From the NCBI RefSeq assembly GCF_043195135.1, contig NZ_JBAFWP010000004.1: a DNA stretch of 64,000 nt, one strand, 5' to 3'. The notes below the pieces were generated by a model that worked only from the letters and a program-made list of their open reading frames with translations, made no database searches and had not been told where the DNA came from. Each line of letters starts with the position of its first letter. The stretch's first letter is position 1. The stretch is from NCEH01 sp043195135. GTDB taxonomy: Bacteria; Pseudomonadota; Alphaproteobacteria; Rhizobiales; Xanthobacteraceae. Positions 23,457-30,974 of this stretch are shown here, piece by piece. Made by a program: the position numbers and the translations under genes.

Positions 23457-24610
23457 ACCCGATGCCGCCGGTCCAGCCCCCCCGCATCACCATCCTCGGG
23501 TCCGGCTTCGCCGCCCTTACCGCCGTTCGCGAACTGCGGCGCCAGAGCGTCACCGCGCCGATAACGGTGATATCCCCCGACGATGCCCTCACCTATCTGC
23601 CGAGCCTGATCTGGATTCCCGCCGGCTTGCGGGCCGGGGCAGACCTGCGGGTACCGCTCGGCGGCTTCTTCGCCAAGCATGGCGTCATTCACCATCGGGC
23701 GCGGGTGGAAGGCGTGAGCGATGGCGGGCGCACCGTGCGCACCAGCGCCGGGCCGGTTGCCAACGACATGCTGCTGATCGCCAGCGGCGGGCGTTACATC
23801 CGCAAGCTGCCGGGCATCGATCATGCCGCCATCCCCTGCGAGGGCGTGGCGGCGGCGGAAGGCATCCGCGACCGGCTTGCGGCCCTGGAGGGCGGCACCA
23901 TTGCCGTCGGCTTCGCCGCCAATCCGCAGGAGCCCTCGGCGGTGCGCGGCGGCCCGATGTTCGAATTCCTGTTCGGGATCGATACCCTGCTGCGCCGGCA
24001 GGGGCGGCGCGCGGCATTCGAGCTCGTCTTCTTCAATCCCTCGCAGTCGCCGGGCCAGCGCCTTGGCATGCGGGCCGTGAGCGGCTTGCTCAAGGAGATG
24101 GAAAAGCGCGCCATCCGCACCCATCTCGGGCACAAGATGGTGCGTTTCGAGGCCGATCGGGTGGTGACCGAAGGCGGGGAAATTCCCGCCGATCTCATCC
24201 TCTTCATGCCCGGACTGACGGGACCCGCATGGCTCGAAACCAGCGACCTGCCCCGTTCGCCCGGCGGCTTCATCACCGCCAGCACGACCTGCGCCGTTCC
24301 GGGGCTGGAGCGGGTCTATGTGGCGGGCGACGCGGGCAGCTTTCCCGGGCCGGACTGGATGCCGAAGCAAGCCCATCAGGCGGACCTTCAGGCTGTCGCC
24401 GCCGCCCGCAACATGGCGGCCGAGTTGAAGGGGCAGCCGGCCACCTTCGCCTTCAAGCCCGAACTGGTCTGCATCGTCGATACGCTGGATGCCGGCATGC
24501 TGGTGTTCCGCGATGCGCGATTCACGCTCGCTTTGCCCCGCCTCGGCCCGTTGCATATGGCCAAGCGGATGTTCGAGCAGCATTATCTGAAGGCATTCCG
24601 CGCCGCCTGA
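23453..24610 (+). CDS. SQR/flavocytochrome c-like FAD oxidoreductase lacking one conserved Cys
   Basis: 385 residues. FAD site ITILGSGFAALTAVREL, a second nucleotide loop ADLILFMPGLTGPAW and a C-terminal FAD stretch RVYVAGDAGSFPGPDWMPKQ place it in the sulfide:quinone oxidoreductase family. Cys near 129 (AIPCEG) and Cys in LVCIVDTLDAGM match the usual first and third positions. The middle Cys is replaced (PSAVRGGPMFEF where typical SQR has a Cys). It may act on a different sulfur compound delivered by the coupled YeeE pair. The C-terminus has no clear amphipathic membrane anchor. Confidence 0.75.
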   Translation: MNPMPPVQPPRITILGSGFAALTAVRELRRQSVTAPITVISPDDALTYLPSLIWIPAGLRAGADLRVPLGGFFAKHGVIHHRARVEGVSDGGRTVRTSAGPVANDMLLIASGGRYIRKLPGIDHAAIPCEGVAAAEGIRDRLAALEGGTIAVGFAANPQEPSAVRGGPMFEFLFGIDTLLRRQGRRAAFELVFFNPSQSPGQRLGMRAVSGLLKEMEKRAIRTHLGHKMVRFEADRVVTEGGEIPADLILFMPGLTGPAWLETSDLPRSPGGFITASTTCAVPGLERVYVAGDAGSFPGPDWMPKQAHQADLQAVAAARNMAAELKGQPATFAFKPELVCIVDTLDAGMLVFRDARFTLALPRLGPLHMAKRMFEQHYLKAFRAA

Positions 24611-24630
24611 CCTTGCCCATAACGGATACT

Positions 24631-25743
24631 CTAGAGGTGCCGGTCGGCCCGGTGCCCGAGGGCCGCGCTCACGGCGCTGCGGGCAAGCTCGGTGAGCGAG
24701 CCTTCCATCAGCAAGGCGATGCCGAGCCGCGCCCCCGCCGCCATGCCCAGCACCGCCAGCGGCCAAGACAGGGCCATGAGCGAGCCGGCGGTGATGCCCT
24801 GGCCGATGGTGCATCCCCCGCAGATGATCCCGCCCATCCCCATCAACGCGGCGCCGAGGAGGTGGCGCTTCATCTCCCGTGGATCGTCGAACGCTTCCCA
24901 GCGGAATTCATCGCCGGTCCGCGCCGCCGCCGCCGCGCCCAGCACCACCCCCGCGACGCTGGCGGCGCCGAATTCCGCAAGGCTCGCTTGATCGAACAGC
25001 AAGCCGAACAAGGCGCGCGCGACGGGGGAGACGAAGGTGAGGCTCTGCGGCGCGCCGGGACGGGCGAACTCGTCCATCAATTGGGTCGTGGCGAGCCATC
25101 CCGCCACCACGCCGAGGCCGAGCAGCACGCCGGCCGTCATCAGGCGGCGCGCGCGGCGCAACCTTGCATCGAGAAAGGCGAAGCTGGAGAGCAGGACAGC
25201 ACCCGCCAGCGCCAGCCCTCCCCGCGTGTCGAACCCCAAAAGGCGGTTGAGCAGCGTGGGCAGATCGCCCTGCCCGCCGCCCGGCAACGGCACGATCAAC
25301 CGCTCGATCAGGTCCACGCGCACGCTGGCGAGGATGCCGCGCAAGGTCGCGTAGGCCACTGCGCCGAACACCAGCAGGACCACGAGGCTGCGCAGGTCGC
25401 CGGCGCCCAGACGAACCAGCGAGCCGAAGGCGCACGTACCCACCAGGGCCATTCCAATGCCGAACAGAAGCCCGCCGAACGCGACGCCGAACCATGGCAG
25501 CGCCGCTGGCAGATAATTGGTCCGCTCGGGCGACAACAGCCCGGTCAGGATCAGCACTTGCGTGCCGGCAAGCGCCACGCCGAGCGCGAGGCCGAACACC
25601 TTCAGGCGGCGCATGTCGCCGCCCACCATGGCGTCTTCCAGGGCGCCGAAGGTGCACAGCCGGGCGCGCCGCACGGCAAAGCCCACGATCGCGCCGATCA
25701 ACAGGCCTGCGAGCGCGCTCCACCACGGGCTTTCGATTTCCAT
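24631..25743 (-). CDS. soxT: SoxT-like YeeE/YedE-family membrane transporter
   Basis: 370 residues and about nine or ten membrane spans: a full-length YeeE/YedE protein made of two fused halves. Conserved Cys motifs appear three times: RARLCTFGALEDAMVGGD near the start, MALVGTCAFGSLVRLGAGDL in the middle and GGIICGGCTIGQGITAGS near the end. The order soxS-soxR-soxT on one strand matches the soxSRT set described in Pseudaminobacter. It starts 71 bp after soxR. Likely role: uptake of thiosulfate or another sulfur species, or export of a Sox product. Confidence 0.8.
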   Translation of the reverse strand: MEIESPWWSALAGLLIGAIVGFAVRRARLCTFGALEDAMVGGDMRRLKVFGLALGVALAGTQVLILTGLLSPERTNYLPAALPWFGVAFGGLLFGIGMALVGTCAFGSLVRLGAGDLRSLVVLLVFGAVAYATLRGILASVRVDLIERLIVPLPGGGQGDLPTLLNRLLGFDTRGGLALAGAVLLSSFAFLDARLRRARRLMTAGVLLGLGVVAGWLATTQLMDEFARPGAPQSLTFVSPVARALFGLLFDQASLAEFGAASVAGVVLGAAAAARTGDEFRWEAFDDPREMKRHLLGAALMGMGGIICGGCTIGQGITAGSLMALSWPLAVLGMAAGARLGIALLMEGSLTELARSAVSAALGHRADRHL

Positions 25744-25814
25744 GCGCCGATCCTCCCTGAAACGGCCGGAGCAGGGCTTATGGATGCCCCGTCGCCGGCC
25801 CGGCGCTGCGCGTC

Positions 25815-26189
25815 TTAAGTCTTCGGCGGATCCACGGGTTCGCAGAAGATGTCGTAAATCACTGAAATCACCCGGCGCACGTCCTCGCTGGCGAGGCTGT
25901 AGCAGATGGTCTTGCCGTCGCGCCGCGTGGTGACGAGGCCATCCAGGCGCAGGCGCGCCAATTGCTGGGACACGGTGGGCTGGCGCAAGGACAGGATGTT
26001 CTCCAGCTCCGTCACCGAGCGCTCGCGTTCCGCCAGCAGGCATAACAGCAGCAGCCGGTTTTCATGGGAGAGAGCCTTTAGAAAGTCGCTCGCCTTGCGC
26101 GCATTGCGCATCAATTGATCCAACTCGGCCGAGATCTCTGGGCCGTCGCGCAGTTCGTCCTCGATCCGCGATGAGACGATGGCCGACAT
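25815..26189 (-). CDS. soxR: SoxR, ArsR-family thiol-based repressor of sox genes
   Basis: 124 residues, with a winged HTH (SVTELENILSLRQPTVSQQL, about 58-77). Cys50 (RLLLLC) and Cys116 (YDIFC) are 66 residues apart, the same spacing as the persulfide-forming pair of BigR-type sensors; a further Cys is at 96. SoxR of this family represses sox operons until sulfane sulfur links the two Cys. It lies between soxS and soxT. This is the ArsR-type SoxR, unrelated to the redox SoxR of enterobacteria. Confidence 0.85.
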   Translation of the reverse strand: MSAIVSSRIEDELRDGPEISAELDQLMRNARKASDFLKALSHENRLLLLCLLAERERSVTELENILSLRQPTVSQQLARLRLDGLVTTRRDGKTICYSLASEDVRRVISVIYDIFCEPVDPPKT

Positions 26190-26239
26190 ATTTCCCGTAT
26201 CCTCTTTCTGGCGGCGTCAGCCCGCCGCGCGCGGCGGGC

Positions 26240-26674
26240 CTATTGGCTTTGCGCCGGCTTCTGAACCAGGGTCCCCAGCATCCCCCAGAACGCGTTATCC
26301 GACATATAGCCGGTAATGCGGCCGACTTCGCGTCCTTCCTCCACCAACACGAATGTCGGCGCGAACCGCACCGGCGCAGCCAGCGCCAGGTCAGGCGGCA
26401 CGCCGGCGCTCATGTTGGCCCGCCGCAGGGGCGCCTGCCGCCCTTCGTCCGTCCGGTCGTAGATCGGCGACACTTCGACATCGAAGCGCTGGCACCATGC
26501 GCAGCCATTGCGTTCGAACATGACCAGTTCGCCCGCCCCAGACGGGCCGGCCAGCAGCAGAACGCACAGCGCCCCGAGGGCGCCCCGAGCGCCAAGCGCC
26601 CCGATAGCGCCAAAGGCGCCTCCGAGAGCGCCGAGAGCGCCTCCGAGGCGAGCGCGTGAGGACAATGATGCCAT
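26240..26674 (-). CDS. soxS: SoxS, periplasmic thioredoxin-like protein
   Basis: 144 residues. ATG 26674 is preferred over an upstream TTG. The unusual N-terminus is a long Gly/Ala/Leu repeat (LGGALGALGGAFGAIGALG) that ends in LLLAGPSGAGE, a signal sequence. The redox motif CAWC (Cys58-Cys61) and the cis-Pro region FAPTFVL mark a thioredoxin fold. SoxS reactivates SoxYZ in Paracoccus. It is divergent from soxV across about 110 bp. Confidence 0.85.
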   Translation of the reverse strand: MASLSSRARLGGALGALGGAFGAIGALGARGALGALCVLLLAGPSGAGELVMFERNGCAWCQRFDVEVSPIYDRTDEGRQAPLRRANMSAGVPPDLALAAPVRFAPTFVLVEEGREVGRITGYMSDNAFWGMLGTLVQKPAQSQ

Positions 26675-26783
26675 GCCGAACCCTGGTGGTGACAATGTTC
26701 CTTGTTACATATCATCGCATTCGAATATAAATGTAGCAAGAATGAAACCCGTGGCTTCGGCATGCGGGAAGCGGGAGGGATCA
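26675..26783. promoter_or_regulatory. soxS-soxV divergent promoter with palindromic site
   Basis: The gap contains the perfect 8-bp palindrome ATTCGAAT (26719-26726) flanked by TACAT (26706-26710) and ATGTA (26731-26735). This resembles the palindrome near 22150 in content, though not in spacing. SoxR is known to bind the soxS-soxV gap in related bacteria. The strong ribosome site GGGAGGGA precedes soxV. Confidence 0.5.
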
Positions 26784-27566
26784 ATGTCCTTGGATATCAG
26801 CCTGCCCGGCGCCTTCCTGGCCGGCCTCCTCTCCTTTGCATCGCCCTGCGTGCTGCCGCTCGTGCCGGCTTATCTCGGCTTTCTCACAGGCGCGGCGGTA
26901 GAGGCGATGCCGGTTGCCGCCTCCGGCACGGCAGCGTCCACGCCCAAGGGTGCCGCGCGCCCAGGGTCCGCGCGCCCGGGACGCGGGCGGGTGATCGTGA
27001 TCGCGGGCGCGTTCGTGCTGGGCTTTTCCACCATCTTCATCCTGCTCGGCGCCACCGCCTCCGGCATCGGCCAATGGCTGACGCGCTATGCCGATATCCT
27101 CGGCGTCGTCTCGGGCGCGGTGCTGATCCTATTCGGCCTGCATCTGCTGGGCCTTGTGAAGTTCTCCTGGCTCTACCGACAGGCCAAGCTGGAAGTGTCG
27201 CAGAAACCGGCGGGCCTGCTCGGAGCCTATCTGGTGGGCCTTGCCTTCGGCTTCGGCTGGTCGCCCTGCGTCGGCCCGGTGCTGGCCGCGATCCTGATCG
27301 TCGCCGGCGCCGAGAGTTCGCTCTGGCGGGGTGCGCTGCTGCTGGCTTTCTATGCCGCCGGCATCGGCATTCCCTTTCTTGCAGCCGCCGCCTTCGCCGG
27401 TCCGTTCCTCGTCTGGGCGCGGGCCGTGAAGACGCGGCTCGGCCTGATCGAGAAGGTTTCCGGTGCCTTGCTGGTGGCCACCGGCGTGGTTTTCATGGCG
27501 GGCCTGATGCCCGAAGTCTCGCAACTTCTGCTGGATGCAGTTCCCGCGCTCGGCACCATCGGCTGA
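26784..27566 (+). CDS. soxV: SoxV, CcdA/DsbD-like electron-transfer membrane protein
   Basis: 260 residues with six predicted membrane helices. The two redox Cys of CcdA proteins sit in symmetric motifs: SFASPCVLPLVPAYLG (Cys22) and GFGWSPCVGPVLAAIL (Cys162). The loop between helices 1 and 2 is a Pro/Gly/Arg-rich insert (about 48-70). SoxV passes electrons from cytoplasmic thioredoxin to periplasmic SoxW and SoxS, keeping SoxYZ active. soxW follows 28 bp downstream. Confidence 0.9.
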   Translation: MSLDISLPGAFLAGLLSFASPCVLPLVPAYLGFLTGAAVEAMPVAASGTAASTPKGAARPGSARPGRGRVIVIAGAFVLGFSTIFILLGATASGIGQWLTRYADILGVVSGAVLILFGLHLLGLVKFSWLYRQAKLEVSQKPAGLLGAYLVGLAFGFGWSPCVGPVLAAILIVAGAESSLWRGALLLAFYAAGIGIPFLAAAAFAGPFLVWARAVKTRLGLIEKVSGALLVATGVVFMAGLMPEVSQLLLDAVPALGTIG

Positions 27567-27594
27567 GGCGCGCCAAACCGAGGAGGACGGGCCC

Positions 27595-28164
27595 ATGGGA
27601 CATGTTCAAATGAGCCGGCGCGTCATGCTCGCCGCCCTTCTTGCCGCCCCCGCCGCCCTGCCCCGGCCCGCGAGGGCAGCGGCGCGCATCGGCGACGATG
27701 GCCTCTATACCGAGGACTGGTATGTGGAGAGCTTCCTCGATCTTGCGGAAGATCTCGCCGCCGCCACCCAGAAGAACCGGCACTTCGCCCTGCAATGGAG
27801 CCAGCGCGGCTGCCCGCTGTGCAAGCGGCTGCATACGGTCTATTTCGCCGATCCGGCCATCGAGGCGCCCATCAAGGCGCAGTTCGACATCGTTCATCTG
27901 GATCTGTTCGGCGCCCGCGAGGTCATAGCGTTCGACGGCACCCGCCTGACCGAGAAGGCCTTCGGCGCCCGCGAGGGCATCCGCGCGACGCCCACGTTCC
28001 AATTCTTCGCGATCGCGAACGGCGCGGCGCGGGAAGTCGCGCGCATGCCCGGCCTGCTGGGGCCGGAAGAGTTTTCCGCCATGTTCCGCTATGTCGCCGC
28101 CGGCGGCTATGCCGAGGGATCGTTCGCGGACTGGCTCGCGCGCCAGAAGCCGCAGAAAAGCTGA
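27595..28164 (+). CDS. soxW: SoxW, periplasmic thioredoxin
   Basis: 189 residues. ATG 27595 has a strong AGGAGG site. The signal peptide carries RR (SRRVMLAALLAAPAALPRPA). The redox motif RGCPLCKRLH has Cys73 and Cys76, and ATPTFQFF supplies the cis-Pro. It accepts electrons from SoxV, its operon partner. A convergent soxX gene ends 128 bp downstream. Confidence 0.9.
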   Translation: MGHVQMSRRVMLAALLAAPAALPRPARAAARIGDDGLYTEDWYVESFLDLAEDLAAATQKNRHFALQWSQRGCPLCKRLHTVYFADPAIEAPIKAQFDIVHLDLFGAREVIAFDGTRLTEKAFGAREGIRATPTFQFFAIANGAAREVARMPGLLGPEEFSAMFRYVAAGGYAEGSFADWLARQKPQKS

Positions 28165-28166
28165 CG

Positions 28167-28256
28167 GCCGCGCGGGCTTGGACCAACGGCCCCGGTCCTT
28201 CGGACCGAAGCCGAGCGGGTTTCGCTCAAGCGCCGCGCGGGCTTGGACCAACGGCC
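28167..28256. repeat. Direct repeat pair of 25 bp between soxW and soxX
   Basis: An identical 25 bp unit occupies 28167-28191 and 28232-28256. Between the copies a small stem-loop (CGGTCC/GGACCG, 28193-28206) is present. The tract separates two convergent transcripts and may serve as a shared terminator region or be a recent duplication. No T run is seen. Confidence 0.6.
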
Positions 28257-28291
28257 GATGATCGAGCGCCATCGGCCGCGGGCCTCGGGGC

Positions 28292-28912
28292 TCATTTCGC
28301 CGGCTTGTTGACCGGCGATTCGGGATCGAACAGATAAGCGATCACGTCCTTCATCTGCTGCTCGCTCAGCACATTATGCACGCCGAAGCGCGGCATGCTG
28401 GAGCAGGCAAAGACCGCCTGGGGATCGAACACCTTGGCATAGGCCGCCTTCGCGTCCGCCGGTTCGAACTTGCGGTCCCGTCCGTAGTTCGTGAGGCTTG
28501 GCCCGAGCGTGCCATAGCTCACTTCCTTCGGGTCCATCTGGTGGCAGGCATAGCAATTGCCGCCGCTCACGGTGCCCGGCGGATCGGAAAACTGGCCGCC
28601 GCGTCCGTTCTGCGCGATCTTGGCGCCCTCCTTCCAATTCCCCATCACGCCATCGGCGGGGAATTTCACCCGCGCCGCCTCCCGCGCGACGATCGCTTCC
28701 GCCTGGGCGGGCGAGGGCGCGTTGCGGGTTTGCGAGCAGATCCGCATGGTTTCATCCTGGGTCAGGCGCTCGGCCCACCCTTCGGGAAGCTTGGTGAAGC
28801 TCTCCTTCACCACCGCATCGACGCGCGCGGTGTCGACACCAGGGGGCTGCTGGGCGGCGGCGAGCTGGGGGAGCAGCAGCGCTGCGGCGACGGCAATCAG
28901 ATATCTCTTCAT
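28292..28912 (-). CDS. soxX: SoxX, monohaem c-type cytochrome of SoxXA
   Basis: 206 residues. Signal peptide MKRYLIAVAAALLLPQLAAA. Haem site CYACH with Cys120, Cys123 and His124; SSMPRFG near residue 171 supplies the likely Met ligand. Two extra Cys (59 and about 169) could form a disulfide. ATG 28912 has an excellent GAGGGGGAGAGG site; it follows soxA by 14 bp on the same strand. SoxXA attaches thiosulfate to the SoxY Cys. Confidence 0.93.
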   Translation of the reverse strand: MKRYLIAVAAALLLPQLAAAQQPPGVDTARVDAVVKESFTKLPEGWAERLTQDETMRICSQTRNAPSPAQAEAIVAREAARVKFPADGVMGNWKEGAKIAQNGRGGQFSDPPGTVSGGNCYACHQMDPKEVSYGTLGPSLTNYGRDRKFEPADAKAAYAKVFDPQAVFACSSMPRFGVHNVLSEQQMKDVIAYLFDPESPVNKPAK

Positions 28913-28925
28913 GGACCTCTCCCCC

Positions 28926-29756
28926 TCAACGCTTGATGGAGGGGACATTGAGTTCGCCCCCCTTTGCCTGGGTGTTGAGATAGACGGTCAAAGCGGTGAT
29001 CGCCTCCGAACCGTAATCGGGCGCGGGCATGCGCATCTGGCGATAGCAGTCCCACAGACGGTGCTGCATGGTGCGCAGGGCACTCTGCGAGACCCGGTAG
29101 GTGGGCCAGGATGCCATGGTCGCCTGGGCGTCCTTGCCCGGTGCGTCGAGCTGCGGCAGCCCCTGCAGGCGGATGCGCTTGCCGGCCTCGCCGTGGCAGG
29201 TGGAGCAGGAGAAATCCATGATCGAGGAGCGGCGGAAGAACAGCGCCTCGCCGATGGCATAGGCCTCTTTTTCCTTGGCATGGGCGAGCGGCACCGCGAT
29301 CGGCATGCCGTTCGACTTATTGGCGATGAAGGCCACGAGATCCTCCATGTCGGAGGAGCGTCCCGGCCCCGAGAAGGGCTTGGCGACGATGCCCTTGGTG
29401 TCGAACCCCTGGATCTTCTCCATGCACCACAGGAGCCGCTGCTCCAGGTCCATCACCTTGTCCGCGTCGGCGAAATAGCGGGGCAGGCTCGCATAGGCCC
29501 CCTCCAGCTTGCCGGGCCCCTCACCGAGATCGCAGGTCTCCAGCGACACGTTCTTGGTGCCGCGCTTCTCGCTCCACAGCACCTCGCCCCGGTCGACGTT
29601 GAGGTAGCCGGGATTGGCCATAGGATCTTCGATCATCTTGCGGTAGCGCTCGATTTCCTTTTCGCTGGCATCGTCCTGGGCCGCGGCGAAGCTGCTCGCG
29701 AGGCACATCAGTGCGAGCGCGCAGAGCCCTGTGAGGATTGTCGCTTTTGGTGGCAT
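28926..29756 (-). CDS. soxA: SoxA, monohaem catalytic subunit of SoxXA
   Basis: 276 residues. Signal peptide to about 26. One haem motif CSTCH (Cys184, Cys187, His188), and Cys237 in WDCYRQMRMP is the distal, persulfide-bearing haem ligand. The first domain keeps only two Cys (75 and 111), so the ancestral first haem is lost and replaced by a disulfide, as in monohaem SoxA. ATG 29756 follows GGGGAGGACC. With soxX it forms a leftward two-gene unit divergent from soxY. Confidence 0.93.
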   Translation of the reverse strand: MPPKATILTGLCALALMCLASSFAAAQDDASEKEIERYRKMIEDPMANPGYLNVDRGEVLWSEKRGTKNVSLETCDLGEGPGKLEGAYASLPRYFADADKVMDLEQRLLWCMEKIQGFDTKGIVAKPFSGPGRSSDMEDLVAFIANKSNGMPIAVPLAHAKEKEAYAIGEALFFRRSSIMDFSCSTCHGEAGKRIRLQGLPQLDAPGKDAQATMASWPTYRVSQSALRTMQHRLWDCYRQMRMPAPDYGSEAITALTVYLNTQAKGGELNVPSIKR

Positions 29757-30001
29757 AGGTCCTCCCCGATCTTGTTGCGCAGCAATCCCCGGCCGTCTTG
29801 AGAGGCCTTTACCGGAACCGCCGCGGCCAATGCTCCAGCGCTGCACTGCAGCGATGATCACCAGCTTAGAGCCACTTTACATTCAAAAAATTCGATATCA
29901 CAATATGTGAAATTGATCGGCCGGGAAAAACCCGGCTCGAAACAAAAAACAAATGACGCCAAAGTCCTGCTGCTTGTCGCGGGACTTCCAGGAGGAAACG
30001 G
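29757..30001. promoter_or_regulatory. soxA-soxY divergent promoter region
   Basis: This 245 bp gap has an AT-rich island at about 29876-29918 inside GC-rich DNA. It contains ACATTCA (29879-29885) and the palindrome TCACA-ATA-TGTGA (29898-29910). These echo the sites at 22150 and 26719. GGCCGGGAAAAACCCGGCTC further right forms a short stem (CCGGG/CCCGG). AGGAGG precedes soxY. Confidence 0.5.
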
Positions 30002-30484
30002 ATGACGCCCAAGGGAAATGCCCCCGTATGGGGATTTGCCCCCACCCGACGCCAGGCGCTGCACTTCGCGGCGCTTTCGGCCTTTGCCGCCGTGCTCGCG
30101 CCGCGCCTGTCGTTCGCGACCGAGGCACAGGTGGCCGACGAGCTGAAGAAGTTGTTCGGCGGCAAGCCGATGGGCGAGGGCAAGGTCAAGCTGGACCTGC
30201 CCGAGATCGCCGAGAACGGCCTCGTCGTGCCGATCAATCTCGACGTGGACAGCCCGATGACCGACGCCGATTACGTCAAGAGCGTCCATGTGTTCGCCGA
30301 CGGCAATCCGCTGCCGCAGGTGGTGTCCTATCACTTCACGCCGGCCAGCGGCCGCGCCTCCGCCTCCGCCCGCATGCGCCTCGCCCAGACCCAGAACGTC
30401 ATCGCCGTGGCGGAGATGTCCAACGGCACGCTCTACACGGCGAAGGCGCAGGTGAAGGTGACCATCGGCGGCTGCGGCGGCTGA
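30002..30484 (+). CDS. soxY: SoxY, covalent sulfur carrier subunit
   Basis: 160 residues. A Tat-type signal (PTRRQALHFAALSAFAAVLA) exports folded SoxYZ. The C-terminus VTIGGCGG carries the swinging-arm Cys to which sulfur intermediates are bound, exactly at the end. AGGAGGAAACGG precedes the start. soxZ follows 44 bp downstream. Confidence 0.95.
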   Translation: MTPKGNAPVWGFAPTRRQALHFAALSAFAAVLAPRLSFATEAQVADELKKLFGGKPMGEGKVKLDLPEIAENGLVVPINLDVDSPMTDADYVKSVHVFADGNPLPQVVSYHFTPASGRASASARMRLAQTQNVIAVAEMSNGTLYTAKAQVKVTIGGCGG

Positions 30485-30528
30485 TCCCTTCAGGCAATAC
30501 GGCGGCGACGAATCGGGAAGGACACATC

Positions 30529-30858
30529 ATGGCGATCAAATCCGCACCTCGCGTGCGCGTTCCGGCGCAGGCGAAAGCCGGCGACATCATCGAAATCAAG
30601 ACCCTCATCTCCCACGAGATGGAGAGCGGGCAGCGCAAGGATTCCGCCGGCAAGACCGTGCCGCGCGACATCATCAATACATTCACGGCTGCGTTCAACG
30701 GCAAGAAATTCTTTCAGGCGGACTGGTTTCCCGCCATCTCGGCCAATCCCTACCAATCGTTCTTCTTCAAGGCGAGCGAAAGCGGGGAATTCACCTTCAC
30801 CTGGAAGGACGACGGCGGAGCCGAGCAAAAGGCCACCGCCAAGCTGACCGTGGGCTGA
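30529..30858 (+). CDS. soxZ: SoxZ, partner of SoxY
   Basis: 109 residues without a signal peptide, as is usual; it is exported bound to SoxY. The immunoglobulin-like SoxZ pattern is clear: RVRVPAQAKAGDIIEIKTLI, SHEMESGQRKD and YQSFFFKASESGEFTFTW. GGAAGGACACATC precedes ATG 30529. soxB follows after about 115 bp. Confidence 0.95.
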   Translation: MAIKSAPRVRVPAQAKAGDIIEIKTLISHEMESGQRKDSAGKTVPRDIINTFTAAFNGKKFFQADWFPAISANPYQSFFFKASESGEFTFTWKDDGGAEQKATAKLTVG

Positions 30859-30974
30859 CGGCGCCCGTTCCCGCTCCGGGACGCGCTGGCGTCCCGCCCT
30901 TGTCCGACGCGGCCCCGCATCCCTGAACCGGGAGGCGGAACGCCGCGCCATGTTCCGCAGGACGGTTGACGCTC

